Program-made: the position numbers and the translations under genes | Assembly: GCA_964607765.1 (NCBI GenBank) | Contig: CAZSNT010000030.1 | Location: 1 to 64,000 of the forward strand | Source of the DNA: CAZSNT01 sp964607765 | GTDB taxonomy: Bacteria; Verrucomicrobiota; Lentisphaeria; Oligosphaerales; JABHEG01 | Direction of reading: 5' to 3' | DNA: 64,000 nt | Shown: piece by piece, positions 36,169-43,075 of the stretch | Layout: each line of letters opens with the position of its first letter | How positions within the stretch are numbered: the first letter of the stretch is position 1 | Notes under the pieces: generated by a model | Databases searched by the model: none | What the model was told of the DNA's origin: nothing | Seen by the model: the letters and a program-made list of their open reading frames with translations, nothing else

Positions 36169-37389
36169 ATGAACAGAAAAGCGACAGCCGTGCTCCTATC
36201 CCTGGCGTTGTACAGTGCCTTGCTTTCCGCCGCTCCGTCCCAGCAGCAGTTGGCACGCTGGCTCACGCGTTTCCCGGACGCGGACACGAATCGTGACGGA
36301 CGCCTGACCGCCCAGGAAGCCAATACCTATTGGCAGAAACTCAAGGCTCGGAAGCAGAAAAACCAGAGCGGACGGCGCGTGCAGGGGGGTGTCCGCCGCG
36401 ATTTTCACGTGGATCCCGGGTGGAACGCCGGGAAATTCCCCGACCATGCGGTGTGCTACCGCACGCCGGCGGAAATCAAGACGATCTATGCGGCCCTGGT
36501 CAAACCCGATCAGGACGCGGTCACGTCTTACCCGGAGCAGGGCAGTGGCGCACTGCGAATCGTCGGCACGGGGCACAGCTTCATGGCCCCGGGTTACAAG
36601 ACCTTTCCCGTGATCTGCCGTGCGGCCGGCTTTGAGCAGCCGCTGTTCACCCACACCGGGGGCGGCATGACGGGCAGCGCCCGGTACAAATGGGAGCAGG
36701 AGAACGGGATCTTCCAGTTCGACCGCAACCCCAAGCCGAGACTCCTCGCTTCGATCGCCAACGCCGAATGGGACGCCATGATGTGGGGGCCGTATTACAA
36801 CGATCGTCCGGAGTATTACACGTGCTGGATCGAGTTCTGCCTCAAGTACAACCCGCAGATGACGTTCTACCTGTCCGATTCGTGGCCACAGCTCGAACAG
36901 CTGGACGAGATCCCCACGTCCGAAGAGGATTTGACAGCTGAGGCATTTGTCCGGTTGGGCAAGCAGAAGAACGACGTCTATGTCGCGCTCCTGGAGAAAC
37001 TCAACGCGGAGTATGACGACAAGGTCTTCATCCTCCCCACGTGCGACGCCATGGTCCTGGCCGTGCAGCACTACTTCCGCGGCGAGCTCCCCGGCATCGA
37101 GGGCATCAACCGGTCGGTGGGTAAGAGAGAACGGTCGCTCTGGCGTGACCGGCTGGGGCATCTTGGTCCCGGCTTCGAGCGTCTCGAGGGTTACGTGTTC
37201 TATGCCACAATCTACGGGCGCTCGCCCGCCTTGATCGAGGGCGACATCCCGTTCAAGGGCAACGGCGAGTTCCCCAGCCGCGAGCTTGACCGCATCTTCC
37301 GCAGGATCGCCTGGCAGGCAACGATCGGGAACCCGCTGACCGGCGTCACGGACCGCAACGGGAACGGTGTGGCAGACGGGCGCGAGTAG
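36169..37389 (+). CDS. Secreted EF-hand-containing protein, SGNH-like fold possible
   Basis: A 406-residue exported protein. The signal peptide is ATAVLLSLALYSALLSAAPS. An EF-hand-like calcium loop (DADTNRDGRLTAQEA, about residues 38-52) follows, and a second one (TDRNGNGVADGRE) closes the C-terminus. In between, VGTGHSFMAPGYKTFPVICR resembles the Gly-x-Ser block of an SGNH-type hydrolase, with WGPYYNDRPEYY later, but I cannot place the other catalytic residues. It is probably an uncharacterised Planctomycete-type secreted hydrolase. GGAGGATT lies seven bases before ATG 36169. A palindromic terminator at 37413-37433 ends the transcript. Confidence 0.75.
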   Translation: MNRKATAVLLSLALYSALLSAAPSQQQLARWLTRFPDADTNRDGRLTAQEANTYWQKLKARKQKNQSGRRVQGGVRRDFHVDPGWNAGKFPDHAVCYRTPAEIKTIYAALVKPDQDAVTSYPEQGSGALRIVGTGHSFMAPGYKTFPVICRAAGFEQPLFTHTGGGMTGSARYKWEQENGIFQFDRNPKPRLLASIANAEWDAMMWGPYYNDRPEYYTCWIEFCLKYNPQMTFYLSDSWPQLEQLDEIPTSEEDLTAEAFVRLGKQKNDVYVALLEKLNAEYDDKVFILPTCDAMVLAVQHYFRGELPGIEGINRSVGKRERSLWRDRLGHLGPGFERLEGYVFYATIYGRSPALIEGDIPFKGNGEFPSRELDRIFRRIAWQATIGNPLTGVTDRNGNGVADGRE

Positions 37390-37412
37390 CAGGCTTCAGA
37401 CGGGAGTACGCC

Positions 37413-37433
37413 CCCACGGCCTCGTGCCGTGGG
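37413..37433. terminator. Hairpin between convergent genes
   Basis: CCCACGGC (37413-37420), loop CTCGT and GCCGTGGG (37426-37433) form a perfect 8-bp stem, continuing into flanking G/C. The convergent lplA stop lies at 37475. Confidence 0.65.
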
Positions 37434-37474
37434 TGGGGTCGCAGGCCACGTGCAGCGGCGTTCTGGCCCTTAGC

Positions 37475-38506
37475 TTAGACCATTCCAGGCTGGACGGCAT
37501 GCCGCTCGAGCCAGTCGCCCACGTCCGTCAGACGCTCCCTCCCCTCCGGCACGCTGTCCGCCAACGCCCGTAACGACGCGGCGAGTGCCCCCATGCCGTA
37601 CGGCCGGGACTGCAACGCGGCACTGATCCGATCGGTCAGCTCGGAACAGGACGGAGACACATCACAGCGCACGTCGGAGACCCGGCCACCCACCACGGTC
37701 AGTCCCAATTCAACCCGTCCCCAGTCGAACGTGCCCGCGAGCTGTTGCCTGAATTCAGGCGTCCGTTCGTAGAGCCACTCCGCGGTACGGTACTTGCCCA
37801 GATACTCCTCGTATTCGGGCAGCGCCTCCAGGTCGGCCAAACGCGTCTGCCACGGCTGCACAGGCCCAACAGACGCGCGGTAGCTGGCCACGATGGCCTC
37901 AGCCAGAAGCTCGTGGTCCAAGTCCTGCCTGAACTCGCGCAGATTCGCAACAGGCGACGGAACCGACCGCACCGACTTGGCCGTGATCGTCTCAGCGCCA
38001 GGCGCGGTCAGGCAGCCCCCCAACGCGGCCAGGTCCGAATCGATCAGCAAACACCCGTGCAGCATCGCGCTCTTGCCGGTCAGCATAAACGCGCTGCCGG
38101 ACACCTTGCGCCCGGCAACCCACACGGCGTGACGCTCACACTGCGAGGCGTCAATCCCCAAGCTCTGCAAAGCCGCACGGACCACCCCGACAAACCTGGC
38201 CGGATCATACGCCGTGCGCGGCAGAATGAAGCTGTAATTGAGGTTGCCCGGGTCATGATACACGGCTCCGCCACCGGAGGCACGCCGCGCGAACTCCACA
38301 CCCAGTTCCCGCATCACGGGCAGATTGCACTCCAGCCACGGATTCTGGTTGCGCCCGATCACGACTGACGCCGCGTTACGGTAGAACATCAGGTAGCTCT
38401 GTTCCGGCGCCCGGTGCCTGAACAGCCACTCCTCCAAAGCGAGGTTAACGGCTGTCTCGAGGCTCTCGGACCGAACCAGTTCGGTTTCGCTCATCACCAA
38501 CGTCAC
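37475..38506 (-). CDS. lplA: Lipoate-protein ligase A family protein
   Basis: A 343-residue enzyme that attaches free lipoate to lipoyl domains. The conserved core reads LMFYRNAASVVIGRNQNPW, RRASGGGAVYHDPGNLNYSF and KVSGSAFMLTGKSAMLHGCL with the adenylate-binding Gly-rich and Lys residues. A C-terminal accessory domain (WLYERTPEFRQQ, RVELGLTVVGGRVSDV) matches LplA-type. I place the start at GTG 38506, because AAGGAG lies five bases upstream; the ATG at 38494 is 17 bases away from it. The GTG overlaps the TGA of the GH127 relic. It is probably in the same operon as the GH127 gene. Confidence 0.88.
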   Translation of the reverse strand: MTLVMSETELVRSESLETAVNLALEEWLFRHRAPEQSYLMFYRNAASVVIGRNQNPWLECNLPVMRELGVEFARRASGGGAVYHDPGNLNYSFILPRTAYDPARFVGVVRAALQSLGIDASQCERHAVWVAGRKVSGSAFMLTGKSAMLHGCLLIDSDLAALGGCLTAPGAETITAKSVRSVPSPVANLREFRQDLDHELLAEAIVASYRASVGPVQPWQTRLADLEALPEYEEYLGKYRTAEWLYERTPEFRQQLAGTFDWGRVELGLTVVGGRVSDVRCDVSPSCSELTDRISAALQSRPYGMGALAASLRALADSVPEGRERLTDVGDWLERHAVQPGMV

Positions 38507-38622
38507 GGATACTCCTTCTCTGCCCGCCACTCCAGGATGTCGCTGCTGGACGTGGGCTGGAGCTCCGCCTCGATGCACAGCCCGTCCGTCTCGACAGCGT
38601 CGAAAGTCACCGTGTTGCACTG
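38503..38622 (-). pseudogene. Out-of-frame relic of GH127 C-terminal domain
   Basis: Just past the GH127 stop, the next frame carries QCNTVTFDAVETDGL, IEAELQPTSSSDILEWRAEK and a TGA at 38505-38503. This is the ending typical of longer GH127 proteins with an F5/8-type C-terminal domain (NTVTF...LRLEVQLQP...GGILEW). Roughly 120 residues between AVWI and this tail have been lost, and the junction is frameshifted. Confidence 0.7.
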
Positions 38623-40541
38623 GCCGCGATCCACACCGCCATGGCGCCGCTGTCACGATGGGCCCAGGCGTAGTAGGGAACGGCGGTGATGGCAACCGAA
38701 TCCAGTCGCACAGTGCCGTCCTCCTCGCTCTTGGCGCGTTGGGCCGACGCACGCAGTACGGTGACCCCGCCAAGCAAGTCCGGGCAGTGCTCCGTGGTGA
38801 CCTCGGCGTGTGCAGGGAGCACCACGTCCGCAACCGTCCCATCGTTGTCAATGCCCTCCAGGCAGTAGAGGATCGGACCACGTTCCAGGGCTACGCGGCC
38901 GCGATCATCTTCGACATTGTCGTGCGCCACAACACGGCGCACGGGCATGGGCAGTTCGAGCCTGACGGTATCGCCTTCCTGCCAGCGACGGCGAAGCACG
39001 GCGTACCCCTGGTCCACCACAGGCTGCTCCCGCGCACCGTTCACGCTGATCCGCACCGGGGCCTGCACACCGTCTGCGTACCGGTACAGATCGCTGGGCA
39101 CGGGCTGGTTGCGGGCCCAGCCCGGAACACGCACGCGCAGTGCGAACTCCGCACCGGTCACCGCGTCCAATGTCAACGCGACATCCCCGCTCCACGGATA
39201 CTCGGTCTCCTGCCTGAGGCACACCTCGCCGTCAGGGAGCGCGACCGAGGCACTGCCGCCCACGAACAGGTTCACGTACACATCACTGTCGCGAACCGCG
39301 TAAGCATAGCCGGGAATGGACGGGATGAACCGTACCACGTTGACCGGGCAGCAACTGCAGCCGAACCACGGCGCGCGACGGATCTCGCCCTTGTTGATCT
39401 TGTCCCGTGCCCCGGCAGCCAGAGGGTTGGGATAGAAAAAGCGATCGCCGCTCAGAGAGATACCGGCCAGGAACCCGTTGTAGACCACGCGCTCGACCAC
39501 GTCAATGTACTTCGCGTCGCCGTGCAGCAGGAACATGCGGTGGTTCCACAGCGCGTTGGCAATGGCGGCACACGTCTCGTTGTACGCCTCGGCGTTGGGC
39601 AGCTCGTAGGCGTCGCCGAACGCCTCGCCTGCGTGGCGTGCGCCAATCCCGCCCGTGACGGCAAGCTTGCAGGTCACCACGTCGTGCCAGATCCGGTCGA
39701 TGGCCGCCATGTACGGCTCCTCGCCCGTCAGCGCAGCCACGTCGGCCACACCGGCGTAGAGGTAGCCGGCGCGCACCGCGTGCCCGACCGCCTCGGACTG
39801 ATCCACCACCCGCGCGTGATCCTGGCGGTGCGCGCCGTAGATCCCGCCTCGGGTCTCTCTGTTGCCACGCTCATCCACGAAGAACTTGGCCAGCTTCAGG
39901 TACCGTTCCTCACCCGTTTCCCGATACAGACGCGCCAATCCTATCTCGATCTCCTCGTGTCCCGGCACGTCGCGGCGTTGTCCGGGGTTCGGCCCGAACA
40001 CCCGATCGATCAGGTCTGCGTTCTTGATCGCCACGTCGAGCAGCGAGCGTTTCCCGGTCGCCTGGTGGTGGGCGACGGCTGCTTCGTACATGTGCCCCAC
40101 GTTGTAGAGCTCGTGGTTGCTGCACAGATTCGACCAACGCTCCGGCCCGGTCATGTCGTTGGTGAAGCCGAGCGTCCGCGCCGAGTACAGATAGCCATCG
40201 TCTTCCTGCGCCGCTGCGATCTTCGCGATCAACGCGTCAAGATACGCGTCCAGCTTGGGGTCCGGCTCCAAAGCCAGCGAATAGGCCGCGCCCTCGATGA
40301 CCTTGAACACGTCCGAATCGTTGAACGGGATGCCCTCGAACTCGCCGTCCTCCAGGCCCCCGGCCCGTGCGAAGTTCGCAATCCGGCCCGTTTCCTCGCA
40401 TTTGCGGAAATCGTACCACACGGTCACGTCCCGATTCGTGGCGAGCCGCGGTCGCCAGAACGCGTCCGCAAACTCCACATCGGTGAAGGGAACGGGCCTG
40501 ATGGGGTAATCACGCTCTGCCGAGAAATTGCTCACGCTCAT
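38607..40541 (-). CDS. GH127 family beta-L-arabinofuranosidase-like protein, C-terminally truncated
   Basis: A 644-residue glycosidase of the GH127 family. DAFWRPRLATNRDVTVWYDF opens the alpha/alpha barrel. The catalytic region AYNETCAAIANALWNHRMF carries the conserved Glu, and GCSCCPVNVVRF carries the Cys residues of the zinc-thiolate site. GRVALERGPILYCLEGIDN and AVPYYAWAHRDSGAMAVWI are the usual late segments. It removes terminal beta-L-arabinofuranose-type sugars. No signal peptide is visible. The ATG at 40541 has GGGAG about six bases upstream. The frame stops early with AASATR, while an out-of-frame relic of the normal C-terminal domain follows at 38503-38622, so the protein is shortened. 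The catalytic barrel looks complete. Confidence 0.88.
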   Translation of the reverse strand: MSVSNFSAERDYPIRPVPFTDVEFADAFWRPRLATNRDVTVWYDFRKCEETGRIANFARAGGLEDGEFEGIPFNDSDVFKVIEGAAYSLALEPDPKLDAYLDALIAKIAAAQEDDGYLYSARTLGFTNDMTGPERWSNLCSNHELYNVGHMYEAAVAHHQATGKRSLLDVAIKNADLIDRVFGPNPGQRRDVPGHEEIEIGLARLYRETGEERYLKLAKFFVDERGNRETRGGIYGAHRQDHARVVDQSEAVGHAVRAGYLYAGVADVAALTGEEPYMAAIDRIWHDVVTCKLAVTGGIGARHAGEAFGDAYELPNAEAYNETCAAIANALWNHRMFLLHGDAKYIDVVERVVYNGFLAGISLSGDRFFYPNPLAAGARDKINKGEIRRAPWFGCSCCPVNVVRFIPSIPGYAYAVRDSDVYVNLFVGGSASVALPDGEVCLRQETEYPWSGDVALTLDAVTGAEFALRVRVPGWARNQPVPSDLYRYADGVQAPVRISVNGAREQPVVDQGYAVLRRRWQEGDTVRLELPMPVRRVVAHDNVEDDRGRVALERGPILYCLEGIDNDGTVADVVLPAHAEVTTEHCPDLLGGVTVLRASAQRAKSEEDGTVRLDSVAITAVPYYAWAHRDSGAMAVWIAASATR

Positions 40542-40779
40542 CACTGCTCCCAGAATTGCTGCCGCTCGAACTCCGGATCGCACCAAGGGCAACTGTTCGC
40601 GTCACCAAGACACTGCTGAATGCCGCTGCTCAACACTGCGCTCAACTTAGCGCCGCTGTGCCGCGGCGTCATCTGCTGCTACGCGTCTTCGCTGCGTGCC
40701 GCGGCGTCGACCGGCAGGCCGTCAAGCTGCTCGCCGAGCCAACGCCACCACGGCTTCCCATCCTCCCAATTTTGACAAA

Positions 40780-40824
40780 AGCGGCAACAAAACATGCAGC
40801 TTTGCGTCGTGTTCTGTTGCCGTT
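40780..40824 (+). promoter_or_regulatory. Inverted-repeat pair, candidate enhancer-binding-protein site
   Basis: AGCGGCAACAAAAC (40780-40793) and GTTCTGTTGCCGTT (40811-40824) are inverted relative to each other, matching at 12 of 14 bases. Their centres are 31 bases apart, about three helical turns. They lie 55-100 bases upstream of the expected sigma-54 transcript start. The gap 40542-40980 holds this site and the promoter; nothing else gene-like is supported. Confidence 0.5.
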
Positions 40825-40853
40825 CCTGCCTGCCACCCGCCTGGCGAGCCGCT

Positions 40854-40869
40854 TGGCACGGCACTTGCT
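40854..40869 (+). promoter_or_regulatory. Sigma-54 (-24/-12) promoter
   Basis: TGGCAC-GGCAC-TTGCT matches the RpoN consensus TGGCAC-N5-TTGC(A/T), with the GG and GC dinucleotides 12 bases apart as required. Transcription should start near 40881 and read into the small ORFs at 40981 and 41195. Confidence 0.75.
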
Positions 40870-40980
40870 ACCTCTCAGTCATGCGATCGAAGACGGACGT
40901 TGCGATGGCGACGAGGATCCGGCAGCGGACACTGGCTCGACCGCAGAACGCGATGCCCATACACCTGGGAGGGCGGGACA

Positions 40981-41145
40981 ATGAACTTCAGCTCACTGCT
41001 GCGACACAAGCACCCTACACCATCCCGCAAGCCGTCCAGCACTGCTCGCGACGCGTGGTTGCGGCGCTGGCGGCAACTCCACATCGAAGATGGTGCGCCG
41101 GAAGGCGCTGCCATGGCCCCCCCACAGCCGCGCCGGTCGGTGTAA
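40981..41145 (+). CDS. Small unknown ORF 1 downstream of sigma-54 promoter
   Basis: A 54-residue basic reading frame from ATG 40981 to TAA 41145, with GGGAGGGCGGGACA directly upstream as a ribosome site. The sequence starts MNFSSLLRHKHPTPSRK and contains DAWLRRWRQLHIEDGAPEG. No membrane helix, signal or known fold is apparent. It is the first reading frame behind the sigma-54 promoter, about 100 bases after the expected transcript start. The product could be a real small protein, or the transcript could act as RNA. Coding status is uncertain. Confidence 0.45.
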   Translation: MNFSSLLRHKHPTPSRKPSSTARDAWLRRWRQLHIEDGAPEGAAMAPPQPRRSV

Positions 41146-41194
41146 CGCACGACAGGTTGGTCACGAACAGCCCAAGGCCAAGGGAGAACGACCA

Positions 41195-41395
41195 ATGCGC
41201 CTGAAAGTGGAATCCGCAACGCGAGCCGGCGTGTGGCCCATCCAGCGCTGTACGGATCCCGGGATTGCCGCCATGCTGCTGGAGATCGGGCGGCGCCAGC
41301 GAGCCGGCCTGCTACCCATACGTAACGCCTTCTCCGGGACGCAGACTGCATCCCACCGCACGTTCGAATATCCCGCAGGCTGGGCTTTGGTCTAG
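41195..41395 (+). CDS. Small unknown ORF 2 downstream of sigma-54 promoter
   Basis: A 66-residue frame from ATG 41195 to TAG 41395, with AAGGGAGAACGACCA upstream. It starts MRLKVESATRAGVWPIQRC and contains DPGIAAMLLEIGRRQRAGLL and HRTFEYPAGWALV. No family recognised. It follows ORF 1 by 49 bases and ends just before an imperfect hairpin at 41400-41418, consistent with a short two-gene transcript. Confidence 0.45.
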   Translation: MRLKVESATRAGVWPIQRCTDPGIAAMLLEIGRRQRAGLLPIRNAFSGTQTASHRTFEYPAGWALV

Positions 41396-41399
41396 AGCC

Positions 41400-41418
41400 C
41401 TTGCGGGGAGTCCCCAAG
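41400..41418 (+). terminator. Possible hairpin ending the sigma-54 transcript
   Basis: GGGGA and TCCCC (41405-41409, 41411-41415) form a tight stem, with CTT and AAG outside it separated by a two-base bulge. No T-run follows. Weak evidence. Confidence 0.35.
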
Positions 41419-41582
41419 CGCGGCCGTTGGTCATCAGTCATCGGTCATTGACAGGATCTCGAGCAGAATCGCGGAGAAATGTAAAGGAGACTTTCTCCGG
41501 GACAGCAACACAGAAGTCCCCGCATTCTGCATCCTGTTAATGACCAATGACTAATGACCAATAACCACCTGCCACTGACCAC

Positions 41583-42887
41583 CTACCCGTTCAGGGTCCA
41601 CCCGTCACGGTACGTCTTGCGGACGTACTGATCCGCCTCGGGGCAGTTAGTGGCTTTCAGGTTGGCCGCGTCCCACTCAAGCCGCTTCCCCAGCCGATAC
41701 GCGACCAGCGCCAGCAGGTTGTGCTCGATCATGGCGCCGGAATAGTCGAAGTTGCACAACGTCGATGATCCCGTCTTGCACGCCGTGATCCACTCCTGAT
41801 GGTGCCCCGGCGAACGCGGGATCAGGTCTTCCGTCTTGGGCGACACGTAGTGGGTCATGTCCCCCTTCGGAATCACGATCCGCCAGCCGTAGTCTGCGAG
41901 CAGCCAGCCTTTGTCGCCTTTGAACAACGCGCCCTTGGGCAGCTTGTCCGGATTGAACATGCCCATGGGCATGCCGGGCTTCTTGCCGCCGTCACACCAG
42001 TGGACTTTGACGGCCGGCCGCTGCTCCGTGGCGGGGTGCTCCCACGTCGCCTTGAGCCACTGCGGACACGTGTCGGGGTGCACGGGCGTCCCGCTTGCTT
42101 CGCAGCTGGTGGGGAAACGCAGGCCCAACGCCCAATACGGCAGGTCGAGGAGATGGCTGCCCATGTCGCCAATCTGGCCGCTGCCGAAGTCCCAGAACCG
42201 ATTCCACTTCAAGCAGCCGCCCACGTAGCCCGGGTTGTAGGGATGGAACCTGGACGGGCCGAGCCACAGATCCCAGTCAATGTGTGGGGGAATGGGTTTG
42301 GCCTCCGGCAGGTAGCTGCCGCCTTTCGGCATGCGATTGCACCACACACGACACTCAGTCGGCGCCCCGATCGCTCCGTCACGAATCAGCTCGACAACGC
42401 GGCGGAAGTTGTCCGAAGCGTGGATCTGCGTGCCCATCTGCGTGGCGATCTTGCCCTTGTTCTTCAGGTACGCTTCGCGCACCGTGCGTGCCTCGTGCAC
42501 GGAGTTGGCCAACGGCTTCTCGCAATAAACGTGCTTGCCCCGGTTCATCGCCCACACGTTGACAAAGGCGTGCGTGTGATCCGTCGTGGAGCAGACGACA
42601 GCATCGATGTCTTTCTGATCCAGACACTTGCGCCAGTCACGATAGGTCGTGGCTTTGGGGTACTGCTTCGCGGCTGCTGCAAGACGCTTCTCGTCAATGT
42701 CGCACAGCGCCACGATGTTCTCTTTCTTGACCCCGCGCAGGTTGGCACCGCCGCGACCGCCGACGCCGATCACGGCAATGTTGAGCTTGCTGTTCGGTGA
42801 CTGTCCCGCCTGAAGCATGCCTGACCTGAGAATGAGCAAACCTGCACCGGTCGTTGACCCGCTTCGCAAAAAACCACGACGATCCAT
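41583..42887 (-). CDS. Tat-exported Gfo/Idh/MocA family oxidoreductase
   Basis: A 434-residue protein with a twin-arginine signal MDRRGFLRSGSTTGAGLLIL, a Rossmann motif (NIAVIGVGGRGGANLRGV), TTDHTHAF, the catalytic HVYCEKPLANS, and DFGSGQIGDMGSHLLDLPYW. It is a paralogue of the gene at 14829, of nearly the same length and with matching blocks throughout. It should act on a sugar-type substrate in the periplasm. The ATG at 42887 has GGAGG about ten bases upstream. It is divergent from the large multidomain protein at 43076, and the two may share regulation. Confidence 0.92.
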   Translation of the reverse strand: MDRRGFLRSGSTTGAGLLILRSGMLQAGQSPNSKLNIAVIGVGGRGGANLRGVKKENIVALCDIDEKRLAAAAKQYPKATTYRDWRKCLDQKDIDAVVCSTTDHTHAFVNVWAMNRGKHVYCEKPLANSVHEARTVREAYLKNKGKIATQMGTQIHASDNFRRVVELIRDGAIGAPTECRVWCNRMPKGGSYLPEAKPIPPHIDWDLWLGPSRFHPYNPGYVGGCLKWNRFWDFGSGQIGDMGSHLLDLPYWALGLRFPTSCEASGTPVHPDTCPQWLKATWEHPATEQRPAVKVHWCDGGKKPGMPMGMFNPDKLPKGALFKGDKGWLLADYGWRIVIPKGDMTHYVSPKTEDLIPRSPGHHQEWITACKTGSSTLCNFDYSGAMIEHNLLALVAYRLGKRLEWDAANLKATNCPEADQYVRKTYRDGWTLNG

Positions 42888-43014
42888 CTTGGCGAACCTC
42901 CACTGTCACGGCTGCATGTCACGATCCCACACGTCTACCTTACCACCACAACCGCAGGGGAACAGCAGGAACGGCATCAATGCGGGGATGCAAATGGGAC
43001 GAAGCAACCCACGA

Positions 43015-43042
43015 TTGCAGCCCTTCTCAACTGTGGTACAGT
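43015..43042 (+). promoter_or_regulatory. Putative promoter TTGCAG-16-TACAGT
   Basis: TTGCAG (43015-43020), a 16-base spacer and TACAGT (43037-43042) lie 34 bases before ATG 43076. Confidence 0.55.
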
Positions 43043-43075
43043 TGTTTTGGTGATCGCCCGAAGGAGGCCCTGCAG

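Noticed and set aside
40556..40984. A 142-residue plus-strand frame upstream of small ORF 1
   Set aside because: It starts before and runs through the sigma-54 promoter and the inverted repeats, has no ribosome site, and shows no recognisable sequence.
41440..41580. Repeated ATGACCAATGACTAATGACC-type sequence resembling a short direct-repeat array
   Set aside because: The units are short, irregular and AT-richer filler. They lack spacers of constant length, so this is not a CRISPR array.
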